Assembly (NCBI GenBank): GCA_964036315.1
Contig: OZ038517.1
Span: forward strand, 49,335,219-49,399,218
Direction of reading: 5' to 3'
DNA: 64,000 nucleotides
From: Acanthosepion esculentum
Taxonomy: Eukaryota > Mollusca > Cephalopoda > Sepiida > Sepiidae
Shown here: positions 53,345 through 63,735 of the stretch, piece by piece
Position numbering within the stretch: position 1 is the first letter of the stretch
How the letters are laid out: every line of letters begins with the position of its first letter
Made by a program: the position numbers and the translations under genes
The notes under the pieces: generated by a model
Database searches by the model: none
Seen by the model: only the letters and a program-made list of their open reading frames with translations
Told to the model about the DNA's origin: nothing

Positions 53345-54090
53345 AAAAAATGGGGTTGGGTAGCTGTTTCCCCAGACAAGACTCTGCTCTTCAACATAGC
53401 CTTGTCTGGGGATCCTCTTTGCCCTGAATTTGACCAGCACACTTGGAAAAGAATTCCAAGTGGAAGATATTCACTAATCACCAACACGTTGTCAGATGTG
53501 GCACAAGGCCAAGTTTTATTGTGGGATAACCGAGCCCGCAGGCTTGCACAAAAATTCTCCATAGACCCCATTTCTTACGTGGTCTACGGGAAATTTTTGC
53601 TTGGATACCCCACAATAAAACTTGGCCTTGTGTCACATCTGACCATGTAAGAAACAGGGCCAGGTCGCTGTCCCCGAGACAAGACTCTGCACTTCGAAAT
53701 AGGCTCTGTCTGGAGATCTTCTATGCCTGGAGGCAGAGAGTTTGACCAGCACACTTGGACATGAATTCCAAGTGGAAGATATTCACTAACCACCAACATG
53801 TTGTCAGATGTGGCACAAGGCCAAGTTTTATTGTGGGATAACCGAGCCCGCGGGCTTGCGCAAGAATTCTCCATAGACCCCATTTCTTACGTGGTCTACG
53901 GGAAATTTTTGCTTGGATACCCCACAATAAAACTTGGCCTTGTGTCACATTTGACCATGTAAGAAACAGGGTCAGTTAGCTGTCCCCCGGAGACAAGACT
54001 ATGCCCTTCGAAATAGGCTCTGTCTGGAGATCTTCTATGCCTGGAGGCAGAGAGTTTGACCAGCACACTTGGAAGTGAATTACCAAGTGG
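53345..54090 (-). mobile_element. SINE E-related tandem array, about 2.5 units of 310 bp
   Basis: GTAGACCACGTAAGAAATGG-type and GGTCAAACTCTCTGCCTCCA-type blocks (minus strand) recur with a spacing of about 310-313 bp. Each full unit holds CAGATGTGGCACAAGGCCAA (53491, 53804) and, about 118 bp on, its inverted form TTGGCCTTGTGTCACATCTG (53622, 53934), giving arms of about 35 bp. The motif set (AACTCTCTGCC, CGAAGGGCA, GCGGGCTCGG, CCTTGTGCCACATCTGA) links it to SINE E at 20206 and 28535. Confidence 0.8.
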
Positions 54091-54202
54091 AAGATCATTA
54101 TTCCACTGTATTTATTAGGATTGGAACAGTCCCATTTTAGTCTATAGGTATGACATAACAATAAGTGGGATTGTTGTCCAAACACACAATCATATATATA
54201 AT

Positions 54203-54240
54203 GGACTCTCCCGTCAGTTTCGACGTATGAGGATCTGACA
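54203..54240 (-). mobile_element. SINE A tail scrap
   Basis: GGACTCTCCCGTCAGTTTCG and ACGTATGAGG match the extreme 3' end of SINE A only. Confidence 0.6.
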
Positions 54241-54428
54241 ACTTAATTGATTCAGTTATGAAATTTTGTGCAATAATCTTAAGTGGCACTTAAGACCCGC
54301 TAGTGATTTACAAAGGAGGACACATATGGAGCAAGAGTAAGGATTGTGGGATGAGATCACTGTTAGATTGGCTGACCTTTTAGATCTTGCTCTTTCTTGT
54401 TGAAAACGATTCAGACAAGCTGATTGAA

Positions 54429-54431
<3 letters not shown>

Positions 54432-54470
<39 letters not shown>

Positions 54471-54612
54471 ATCCACAGACAGACTGTTTCATATATCACA
54501 GCTCCTCAGTTTGGCCAGATATCCAATTGCTTCAAACCAGGATCGAAACCCGACTGATTTGACATCAGTCAGATATCTTACCTCTAGGCCATCTTAGCAC
54601 GGAAGGGAATTT
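54432..54612 (-). mobile_element. SINE C, best copy, with (AT)n tail
   Basis: Minus strand: TGGCCTAGAGGTAAGATATC (A box, close to TGGCnnAGTGG), GGGTTTCGATCCTGG (B box) 34 bases downstream, then CAATTGGATATCTGGCCAAA, GAGCTGTGATATATGAAACA, GTCTGTCTGTGGATGAC and (AT)n (54432-54467). A tRNA-derived RNA polymerase III promoter is clear. Confidence 0.85.
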
Positions 54613-55281
54613 TAACATTTTTTTTCTCTGTACAAAATATGCCAGGGGCTCAGAGAACTCATTTCAATTTACTTGAAGAGTAATGTTTAGTAGCAGTAGG
54701 AGCCACTGATTTTTAAAAACCCCTTTCCCTAGAGAGCTCAACCAGATTTCTGGGAGTATATATTGTAGGGAAAAAAATGGTGATGAGAGGGAGTCAAAAA
54801 GTGCAGCTAATTTTTTTTTCTCTTTCTTCAGTCGCCTCAAAGAAATGGACTAAGTGACTCCCTTTCTCAGCCGTTACACTGGGCAGTTGTGAAACGGACA
54901 CCAGATCAGCTGCGCCTAATTCGACTGCCTCTTTGTCCGACTGTCAATCCATATGTCCAACTCTATTGCATGCTGTCCGCCAAATGACTTCAATTCGCCC
55001 GTGCTGCTGGCACCCCGCTTTTTATGCTACGGGCAAAATTTGCATGTGTGCAAATATCGTCTCGTTTTGGACGAGATAGGCGCGCATAAATTGCGTCTTC
55101 AATAGCGGCCATATTTCTTTTTATCATCACTTTGCAGGCAAGACCTGTTCGCGCTCGTTTCGACTTCTGAGTTAAGTCATGTCTGTTGTCACATAAGTAA
55201 AAAGTGAAAGTGTTTGAAGGGTCTGGACAAAAACTTGCTATATAGAGAAAATAATAATAAGGTCTGAGAAACATCTAATGA

Positions 55282-55284
<3 letters not shown>
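54613..55284. other. Unassigned sequence, partly GC-richer
   Basis: 54830-55180 is richer in CpG than its surroundings and includes a minus frame of 94 codons (54990-55274) with no recognised domain. It could be part of an unrecognised element. Confidence 0.3.

Positions 55285-55338
<54 letters not shown>
55285..55338. repeat. (AT)n microsatellite
   Basis: Pure AT run. Confidence 0.95.
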
Positions 55339-55343
<5 letters not shown>

Positions 55344-55383
55344 TATAATGTACGAATGTTTACAAAGAATTGTTAATATTGTT

Positions 55384-55625
55384 TGACTTACATGTGGGTT
55401 TTCAGAAAAAAATTGTTTGACTTTAACCAGTTTCTCTTATAGCTTTACAAAAAGTTTATAAATATTTATAAGATATTTTTCTCTACATACTAACACTTAA
55501 GTCTTTTATTCCGGACTTAAACATCAAAACATGGTAATGTAATAAATATTCACAAACTTTTTGAAAAGCTAAAAGCGAAACCAGTTAGTGTAAAACGATT
55601 TTTTCTGAAAACTCACATGCAAATA
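55384..55625. repeat. Large inverted repeat (arms about 85 bp)
   Basis: Left arm 55388-55470 (CATGTGGGTTTTCAGAAAAA, AACCAGTTTCTCTTATAGCT, AAAAAGTTTATAAATATTTA) pairs with right arm 55535-55622 (TAAATATTCACAAACTTTTT, AGCTAAAAGCGAAACCAGTT, TTTTTTCTGAAAACTCACAT). Loop about 65 bp. It lies next to an AT array, like the PLE-type palindromes. Confidence 0.8.
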
Positions 55626-55758
55626 AAACAACTTTAATTTTAATAATTCTCAGTAAACACACACGTTTTATAAATATTTCACATGAATATATGAAAAGAT
55701 TAGGTGTTTTTCTAAATCTCATTATTTTCCTGATACAGCAAGTTTTTGTACAGACCTT

Positions 55759-56187
55759 CGTTATGTAGGAATAAAGTGTCACTCTGAACATAGATCACCA
55801 GTGATCAAACACAGGTGATCCCATTATTGAATTAAGTAAACCACGTGACCATGGAGGAAATGCATAAGTAGGAAGTTGCGTGATATCTAATATCATTTCT
55901 ATTCTATCCTCTATTACTATACAGATCTCCATTTCTAGTCTATCCTCTATTACTATATGGTCCGCTATTCTCTACTCTATTCACTATACTATTTCTCTAT
56001 TCAGATCACTATACCGTGATTACTATTTGACTGAGTATTATCAAGCAAGAAGTATTAGTGCAAGTGCTATTCGAAGGTGTCTGACACCAGTATTGTTCAA
56101 CGGCGTACTATAGTTGTATCTGCGATTACAAAGTCTCTACTACAACGAGCATTAAGAAAGTGGTAACAGGTGTTTGTTGACATCACA
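55759..56187. mobile_element. LTR-like repeat, copy 3
   Basis: CGTTATGTAGGAATAAAGTG to TTGACATCACA, with ACAGGTGATCCCATTATTGA, a TGCATAAGTAGGAAG (TATA-like box mutated) and GTATTGTTCAACGGCG. The initial TG is CG. No target duplication found. Confidence 0.6.
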
Positions 56188-56216
56188 CAAAGCTTTCAAA
56201 TATTTTCTCTTTTTTT

Positions 56217-56253
<37 letters not shown>

Positions 56254-57123
56254 ATACTCGCTGAAGTATTCGGCGTTGCCCTGGTATACATGGCTGCAAT
56301 TGTATAACCACACACTCTTGTATACCTGCATCACCCTGTCTAGAAATGTCTGCTTGCATCCCCACTTGCGTGCATCATCTATTGATATACTAAGCTACTC
56401 CTCCCATCTCATCTTTTTTACAGTATGTCCATCACAAGAGTTTGATTGTTCTTAATAAAGGAATTCCATCGATAAAAAACTTCTTGCATTGTCATTGCTC
56501 GTGGTTAAATTGTTTCAGTGTTTTAGATATTCAGTAAATTTCCTATGGCTGTTAATAACTTTCAAATAGTATGGCATTGTTCACAAATCTAAAAATCAAA
56601 CAAAAACAGGGACGAAGTGTCAGAGCTTGATTTAACTGCAAGTGCAAAAGCATGGAAGAAGCCCCCCTCCTTCTTCATACATTTATTGTAAAGCTGGGGT
56701 TAATGAGAGGGTTTTGGAAATGTTTTTCCCTTTTAATGCTTCAATAATCCTTCTCAAATAATCTTTGCATCAAAGGTTGTTCTAATGCCAATTTAGGATG
56801 GAATCAGATGAAGAAACTATTGGTTAAATGGCAAAACCCAATTTTGGACCTAGTTTCTCACAGATTTTTGTCCGCTTAACTGAAATAATCTAAACCAAAC
56901 ATTCACACAAGACATTTTGTGTGTAATATGTAATTTACATGGCAAATTTGGAAAGTATCGGCTAAAAAACCAGAGAGCTATCCTACACGCAATTATCATA
57001 TAGCCTGAATGTGATGTCATTTGTTTCCGTTAAGGTACACTTCGAGCAGATATGTACATTCGAGGGACGTCATGGGAAATTTGTAGTTTAAAAGCAGTAA
57101 GATCGACCTTGCTAACCAGATGT
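56188..57123. other. Unassigned sequence with a (CA)n(TA)n tract
   Basis: (CA)n(TA)n at 56216-56255. The rest has no recognised family or coding. Confidence 0.35.
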
Positions 57124-57205
57124 TCCTTCGTAGCTAAACTGGTATAGCACATCAGTCTTTATGATGGTTTGGTGTAGGATACAGGTTCGATTCCTGTCTG
57201 AGGAT
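57124..57205 (+). tRNA. tRNA-like sequence (pseudogene or SINE head), Lys(CTT)-like
   Basis: Acceptor TCCTTCG pairs with CTGAGGA (one mismatch, one GT pair). A box TAGCTAAACTGG gives a GCTA/TAGC D stem. Anticodon stem CATCA/TGATG encloses GTCTTTA, so the anticodon would be CTT. T arm ACAGG-TTCGATT-CCTGT is perfect and includes the B box GGTTCGATTCC. The variable region (about 14 bases) is too long for tRNA-Lys and the loop flanks are atypical, so it is probably a pseudogene or the head of a SINE. Confidence 0.5.
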
Positions 57206-57313
57206 ACATATTTTCTATGAAATTTCTCAGACGTTCAGGCCGTTAAATGTGGTTAATAATGTTTATTATAATCAGAGCATTTACTTAAATATTTGTGTAT
57301 ATATAAATAGCAT

Positions 57314-57368
<55 letters not shown>

Positions 57369-57423
57369 GAGTTAGGAATCAAAAGAGACATGATCACCTA
57401 AGCGTGTATCAGATTTGATACTT
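57206..57423. other. Sequence with (AT)n at 57323-57363
   Basis: Unassigned flank of the tRNA-like sequence, then an AT array leading to PLE family C ends. Confidence 0.5.
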
Positions 57424-57910
57424 AACTAAATTTTGTCAATATTAAAATCTTCTAAAATTGCCATCATTTCTATTCTGGTCCTGCTTCTTTGTTCTTATTT
57501 ACATTATTTACATTGGTTGGACTGTTCTCCTCATCTTTATTGTCATGTTTCGGTCAATGTATACTCCGGCCTTCTTCAGGTGATTAGAATTAACTAAATT
57601 TTGTCAATGTCAAAATCTTTGAAAATTGCCATCATTTCGATTCTGGTTCTCCTTCTTTGTTCTTATTTACATTTGTTAGACTGTTGTCCTCATCTTTATT
57701 GTCATGTTTCGGCCAATGTATACTCCGGCCTTCTTCAGGTGATTAGAATTAACTAAATTTTGTCAATATCAAAATCTTTGAAAATTGCCATCATTTCGAT
57801 TCTGGTTCTGCTTCTTTGTTCTTATTTACATTATTTACATTTGCTAGACTGTTGTCCTCATCATTATTGTCATGTTTCGGCCAATGTATACTCCGGCCTT
57901 CTTCAGGTGA
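57424..57910 (-). mobile_element. PLE family C 3' ends in tandem (three units)
   Basis: Three units of 159-168 bp, each with AACTAAATTTTGTCAAT, TGCCATCATTTCGATTCTGG and CTCATCTTTATTGTCATG. The minus strand of each has CTGAAGA (57573-57579, 57732-57738, 57900-57906), A, GGCC, loop, GGCC (GACC in the first), GAAACATG: a hammerhead-like core in every unit. Units 2 and 3 have a perfect 4-bp helix. The length difference is due to a duplicated TTACATTAT. Confidence 0.7.
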
Positions 57911-58436
57911 TTTGAATCTCAAACTGCACCCTTTAATTCATCCACCGGTGTAGATTGTTCAATGTGTAGGTAGTTAAATGTTAAAATCAAAAGCACAGGC
58001 CAATAGACGTAATCCACGCTGTTTGAAACTGGAATTAAAAATGGGTCAAATATTTCAAGTACAAGTATCCGCTATAATAATATTTGAAGTAATACAGGTG
58101 CCTGTGTCTGCATGAGATGAAAATATCAATGATTATTATGATTATGCCAAATAGTTTGGGCTGTTTGCATAAAAGTCTTGAAACCTGTTGTTGAGTGCAA
58201 TCATGATCAATTGGATAATAATGATTGATATTGACTCATTCACTAATGAAGGAGAACTGATTAAATGTTTTGATTAAATATTGCTACAAAGAATCCCTTC
58301 AGAACAATTAATTAACGATATGACATAAGAGACAATGCTAATTGCAGAATACTGTCTTTATCTCGAAATCATTTTCACATTCCCAGTCGCTGGTTGGAGA
58401 CGTATAAGCAGTTTAGAATATATCTGCCATTCACTT
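57911..58436. other. Unassigned sequence
   Basis: Nothing recognised. Confidence 0.3.
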
Positions 58437-60590
58437 AACCTAGACACTTGATATACAGATAGGTCGATAGATAGATATGAAGTGCCACTTGATATATAGC
58501 TAGATAGATATGAACTGACACTTGATATATAGATAGATAGATATGACCTGACACTTGATATATAGATAGATATGACCTGACTCTTGATATATAGATAGAT
58601 ATGAACTGACTCTTGATATATAGATAGATAGATATGAACTGACTCTTGATATATAGATAGATAGATATGAACTGACTCTTGATATATAGATAGATATGAA
58701 CTGACTCTTGATATATAGATAGATAGATAGATATGAACAGACACTTGTTATACAGATAGGTTGATAGATAGATATGACCAGACACTTGATATATAGATAG
58801 GTCAGTAGACAAATATGAACAGACTGAGATAGATACATACATACATACTTATAAACAGACCATGATAGATAAGTATGAACTGAAATAGATAGTGAGATAG
58901 ATATGAACAGAGATTGATAGATATGAAGAGACTGAGATAGATTAATAGATAGATATGAACAGAGATAAATAATGAGTTAGATATGAACAGAGATAGATAG
59001 ATAGATAAGAACAGACTGAGATAGATAGATAGATAAGAACAGACTGAGATAGATAGATAGATAGATAAGAACAGACTGAGATAGATAGATAGATAAGAAC
59101 AGACTGAGATAGATAGATAGATAGATAAGAACAGACTGAGATAGATAGATAGATAAGAACAGACTGAGATAGATAGATAGATAGATAGATAGATAAGAAC
59201 AGACTGAGATAGATAGATAGATAAGAACAGACTGAGATAGATAGATAGATAAGAACAGACTGAGATAGATAGATAGATAAGAACAGACTGAGAGAGATAG
59301 ATAGATAAGAACAGACTGAGATAGATAGATAGATAGATAAGAACAGACTGAGATAGATAGATAGATAGATAGATAAGAACAGACTGAGATAGATAGATAG
59401 ATAGATAAGAACAGACTGAGATAGATAGATAGATAAGAACAGACTGAGATAGATAGATAGATAAGAACAGACTGAGATAGATAGATAGATAAGAACAGAC
59501 TGAGATAGATAGATAGATAGATAGGAACAGACTGAGAGAGATAGATAGATAAGAACAGACTGAGATAGATAGATAGATAGATAAGAACAGACTGAGAGAG
59601 ATAGATAGATAAGAACAGACTGAGAGAGATAGATAGATAAGAACAGACTGAGATAGATAGATAGATAAGAACAGACTGAGATAGATAGATAGATAGATAA
59701 GAACAGACTGAGATAGATAGATAGATAGATAAGAACAGACTGAGATAGATAGATAGATAAGAACAGACTGAGAGAGAGAGAGAGATAAGAACAGACTGAG
59801 AGAGATAGATAGATAAGAACAGACTGAGAGAGAGAGATAGATAAGAACAGACTGAGAGAGATAGATAGATAAGAACAGACTGAGAGAGATAGATAGATAA
59901 GAACAGACTGAGAGAGAGAGAGAGATAAGAACAGACTGAGATAGATAGATAGATAAGAACAGACTGAGAGAGAGAGATAGATAAGAACAGACTGAGAGAG
60001 ATAGATAGATAAGAACAGACTGAGATAGATAGATAGATAAGAACAGACTGAGAGAGAGAGATAGATAAGAACAGACTGAGATAGATAGATAGATAAGAAC
60101 AGACTGAGAGAGATAGATAGATAAGAACAGACTGAGATAGATAGATAGATAAGAACAGACTGAGATAGATAGATAGATAAGAACAGACTGAGAGAGATAG
60201 ATAGATAAGAACAGACTGAGAGAGATAGATAGATAAGAACAGACTGAGAGAGATAGATAGATAAGAACAGACTGAGATAAATAGAAATGAACAGAAAAGA
60301 TAGCAAGTTATAACCAGACACAGATATCTAAATATAATCAGAGAAAGATAGATAGATATGAACATAAATAGATATAAATAGACTGAGAGAGAAAGATATG
60401 AACAAATACAGATAGACGTGAAGACATACATATGAACAGAGGAAGGCATACATATGAATAGAGACAGATTGATATGAAGAAATAGGCGCGATCAGAGACA
60501 GATAGATAGATATGAATAGACTGAAATCGATAGAAGGACAGATGGACGCGAATAGATTGAGATAGATAGAAAGATAGATATAACTAACTT
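58437..60590 (+). repeat. GATA minisatellite with GAACAGACTGA and ACTGACTCTTGATAT inserts
   Basis: Two sub-arrays. 58437-58840 has ATAGATAGATATGAACTGAC plus TCTTGATAT inserts. 58980-60280 has about 45 units of GAACAGACTGAGATAGATAG plus ATAGATAA (24-40 bp, varying in GATA number, with GAGA variants more common after 59520). The right edge degenerates to 60590. It is the strand-reversed relative of the array at 34130-35700. Minus frames of up to 490 codons are Ser-Tyr-Leu artefacts. Confidence 0.97.
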
Positions 60591-60917
60591 AGCACCTTTA
60601 AACCTTCTCTCTCTTTGGTCAAATGAAAGAAGTGCCGAGAAAGACGCAAATGTTATTGCGGTGACAAAGAAATGGAAACTGCTGTAAGGAATTGCCTATC
60701 TCAGCAGCCAGCTGAGTTATACAAAGCTGGGATATGTGTCCTCATTCGTAGGTGGAACACTGGCATTGAAATTTTGAGAAGTGAACCTGCAATGTATTGC
60801 TATAAATTGATATGATTAATATGTTTTTTTTCTCTTTATCCTCTTGTTCATCAAGTACAGTATTTCTTCTTGGAGAAAGAGATGGCTCAATGGACAATGT
60901 GTTGTATGATCTCCAGT

Positions 60918-60924
<7 letters not shown>
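60591..60924. other. Unassigned sequence
   Basis: Nothing recognised. Confidence 0.3.
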
Positions 60925-60994
<70 letters not shown>

Positions 60995-61058
60995 GGAGAA
61001 AACAACTGAAAAGTAGCAAATTAAAAAAAATTGAATGTTTTTTTTGTGAAAGTATTTA

Positions 61059-61113
<55 letters not shown>

Positions 61114-61690
61114 ATATTTCAGATCAGCCCCGATCTTTCGTCAGAAATGAATTAAATAACTGTATTCAGAAGTTTGTTTTTCAAGTAGCGTCCGTCGCGA
61201 GACGCGGACGTCACGTGATGTGGAATGCAACTGTGTTCGAATATTTCTAACGTAAATCTAACGATAATATTTTAGATGTTGTTTAAAAACTATATCTAAA
61301 AAAAAAAAAATTTTTTAACTATTGAAATATTTATACAGTTTTAAAATTCCCAAGTCTTTGTTTAACCCTAGTTTATATGTGTCTAATTTTAAAATCCAGT
61401 ATTTCTCTTTTTTTCTGCGTGTGTATGTGGAACTAAAATCGGAATCTATCAATAAACATTTACAGTTGTCTAATGAGTGTTTTGATTGATTAAAGTGTTC
61501 AGCTATGGGGGAATAAGGATTGTTTTGACGTATGGTTTGTTTATGATTGTTGAAAGGAAATCTAAAATTATTTCCAGATTCACCAATATATCCATTATTG
61601 GGACATATTGTGCAGAATAAATAGTAGATTATGTTATGGCTATCACAGGTGAGTGTATCTTGATATTGGTGTTGGGTCCAGAAAATACAC
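60925..61690 (-). mobile_element. Penelope-like element family B, copy 2
   Basis: The 3' side is (AT)n 60925-60991 and 61070-61110 around TTGAATGTTTTTTTTGTGAA. Then the minus-strand core CTGACGA (61138-61144), A, AGATC, GGGGCT, GATCT, GAAA (61117-61120), an untranslated part and GIY-YIG coding to about 61690. Compared with copy 1, the helix has A-T where copy 1 has G-T. An AT array bounds the 5' side (61713). Confidence 0.82.
61315..61690 (-). pseudogene. GIY-YIG endonuclease domain of PLE family B (longer copy)
   Basis: About 125 codons open to the stop at 61315-61317. It includes the part missing in copy 1: LTCDSHNIIYYLFCTIC with two Cys pairs and the IIYYL (GIY) strand, then NNGYIGESGNNFRFPFNNH, SPIAEHFNQSKHSLDNCKC, RRKKEKYWILKLDT and GLNKDL. 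The Arg of FRFRF in copy 1 is Pro here. An in-frame stop near 61695 ends the readable region upstream. Nuclease of the element; reverse transcriptase lost. Confidence 0.82.
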
Positions 61691-61710
61691 TATCGGTTAT
61701 TAAGTATTTG

Positions 61711-61712
<2 letters not shown>

Positions 61713-61772
<60 letters not shown>

Positions 61773-61898
61773 AACAGACCACTTTAAGGTTCCATGTAAT
61801 AAATTATTTCACCACAGCCCTTTTAAAGGACTGTGGATCGTCAGACTTTACTTCCAAAGGTTGAAACGAAAAATGAAAAGAAATTTACACATTTTTGA

Positions 61899-61940
<42 letters not shown>

Positions 61941-61950
61941 AGAGAGAGAT
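61713..61950. repeat. (AT)n arrays around a 150-bp spacer
   Basis: AT arrays at 61713-61766 and 61901-61938. The spacer has a small hairpin (CCACAGCCCTTTTAAAGGAC and TGTGG) and TTGAAACGAAAAATG, which may be a further PLE-like end. Confidence 0.6.
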
Positions 61951-62054
61951 AAAACTCTCATCAACAGACTAATCGGGGGAAAGGGGTGGTCCGTTAAAGC
62001 TGATTGTTCATAGATGGGAAGGGATTATTTTTTTAGTTATAAAACCTCTATAAT
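61951..62054 (+). repeat. Dispersed repeat, paired with 63205-63290
   Basis: Both contain CCGACTAATAGCTGATTG or a variant, ATAGATGGGAAGGGATTATT and AGTTATAAAACC. Not classed. Confidence 0.55.
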
Positions 62055-62603
62055 GATGGAGTAATGGATAGCGCCTTGGATTGAGGAATCGGAGAGCTGA
62101 GTTCGAATTCCACTCAAATCCATTAAATTCATTTACGTGCTAATACCCTTCGGAAAGGTTTTAATCCTTTTCTTCTCCCCCCAGCTATGGGTAAATAGCA
62201 GAAGAGACCGAGTTCTATAGCCTTGGATGGCATCTGATCTACCACAGAAATAGATGGCAACCTACTGCGGGAAAAAACTGCCTCGTTAGTCATGTATCAA
62301 AAGATACATGATTGCCTAAGTGTGTGTCATGCATGGCACATAACAGATTGACTGACTTTCCAGTCAAATTCATTGTCTTCACTTACGTGCTAATACCCTT
62401 GGGAAAGGTTTGAATACTCTTCTTCTCCCTACAGCTATGGGTAAATAGCAGGACAGACTGAGTTCTATAGTCTTGAATAGCAACTGGTCTACCGCAGAAA
62501 GAGTTGGCAACCTACTGTTGGAAAAACCTGCCTTGTCGGTCATGTATCGAAAGATACATGATTGCCTAAGTGTGTGTCACAATATGGCAGATAACTGACT
62601 GAG
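62055..62603 (+). mobile_element. SINE B, full copy plus a headless copy in tandem
   Basis: Copy 1 (62055-62360): GGAGTAATGGATAGCGCCTT, GAGTTCGAATTCCACTC (B box), TTTACGTGCTAATACCCTT, AGCTATGGGTAAATAGCAG and tail GGCAACCTACTGCGGGAAAA, AAAGATACATGATTGCCTAA. Copy 2 (62366-62603) lacks the tRNA-like head but repeats the body and tail. Same tail as 7881-8156. Confidence 0.85.
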
Positions 62604-62867
62604 TTATGATCATAATGGAAATGCTATAAACATATATATATATATATGGTATAAATAAATATATACTTAATATAGATATCTTAATCAAAATAACATAAAT
62701 AATAGATTTCTCACAGCTACTTTCTCACGCATGCGATAATATATCGTACTTTATATACTGTACACCCATCATTGTTTACAATTGTAAAAGCCCGCCTCTT
62801 CTGCCAAGAGGTCACTCTGAGAACTAATGTGACTCGTTCAGCTAAGCCCACAAATTTTTAAATTTTT
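62604..62867. other. Unassigned sequence
   Basis: Short (AT)n near 62633-62646; ends in a T run that belongs to the next LINE. Confidence 0.35.
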
Positions 62868-62992
62868 TTTTTTTTTTTTAAAGCTTATCACCCCAAGCAA
62901 GACTGGAAGCCACTAGCACGCAAGGGGTAACAGAAGGTTTGGAGGAAGAGCAGATAGGAGTGGTAAAGGAGAGGATGTGGAGAAAGATAGTG
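62868..62992 (-). mobile_element. LINE 3' tail
   Basis: Minus strand: TGTTACCCCTTGCGTGCTAG, GTGGCTTCCAGTCTTGCTTG, GGGTGATAAGCTT and an A run, matching the 3' UTR of 18565-19232. Confidence 0.8.
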
Positions 62993-63349
62993 ATGATTTG
63001 GAAGTTTTTTGTTTTTATTTTGCCTGCAGATTTTGTCTGTTGCATCCAAAGGCCATTGGTGGGAGTCCGTAGATGAGAGATTTGTCTGTATGTAACAATA
63101 TTTATATATATAAAGTTGTAAGCTCTGTCTGTTTGTTATCGCACTCCATATATAGTCTGAAATTACATTACCCTGAGTATTTGGATAAGTATTTTTCATT
63201 TTAATCGAAGGAGTTCATCCACCGACTAATAGCTGATTGCCTGTAGATGGGAAGGGATTATTTTTGAGTTATAAAACCACTATAGTAACTACCAGTAGTT
63301 ATGATAAATGCTATAAACATAAAAAATTGAACACCCTACCACCCCTTGT
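62993..63349. other. Unassigned sequence including the partner of 61951-62054
   Basis: Positions 63205-63290 repeat 61951-62054. TATATATATAAAGTTGTAAG followed by CTCTGTCTGTTTGTT (63100-63135) resembles generic transposon-terminus style sequence. No coding. Confidence 0.35.
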
Positions 63350-63580
63350 CTAGATGAATGGATTTCTCGGTATCCTTGGAAACACTCAATTATGAATCTT
63401 TGCCGTGCCTTTAAAACTGCAAATTTAAAAAAATAAGTTACTCCAAAATTCGCTTGACGAGTAAATGGAACTAATGTCTTTAATTTAATAACAAAATCAA
63501 ATTCAAAGCTTTTAGCTTCCATTTTTGAAACATGGTTATCACTGTGTAGCGAAAAAACTATATTTTAAATCAATTAATTT
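63350..63580 (+). mobile_element. Repeat family F
   Basis: GATGAATGGATTTCTCGG, TTTGAAACATGGTTATCACT, GTGTAGCGA and TATATTTTAAAT match 18222-18440 over its full length. Confidence 0.6.
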
Positions 63581-63675
63581 CTAATATTAATGCTCTGTAA
63601 ATTTACATTGAGCACTATTGTGTAAAAATAAAAATATCTATAAGAACACCTGGTTTTATATCTAACTGTTCTTTC

Positions 63676-63678
<3 letters not shown>

Positions 63679-63735
<57 letters not shown>

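Noticed and set aside
58942..60449. Minus-strand frames of 459 and 490 codons ([16 protein letters not shown] repeats)
   Set aside because: Translation of the GATA/GAACAGACTGA minisatellite; two frames are open over the same DNA.
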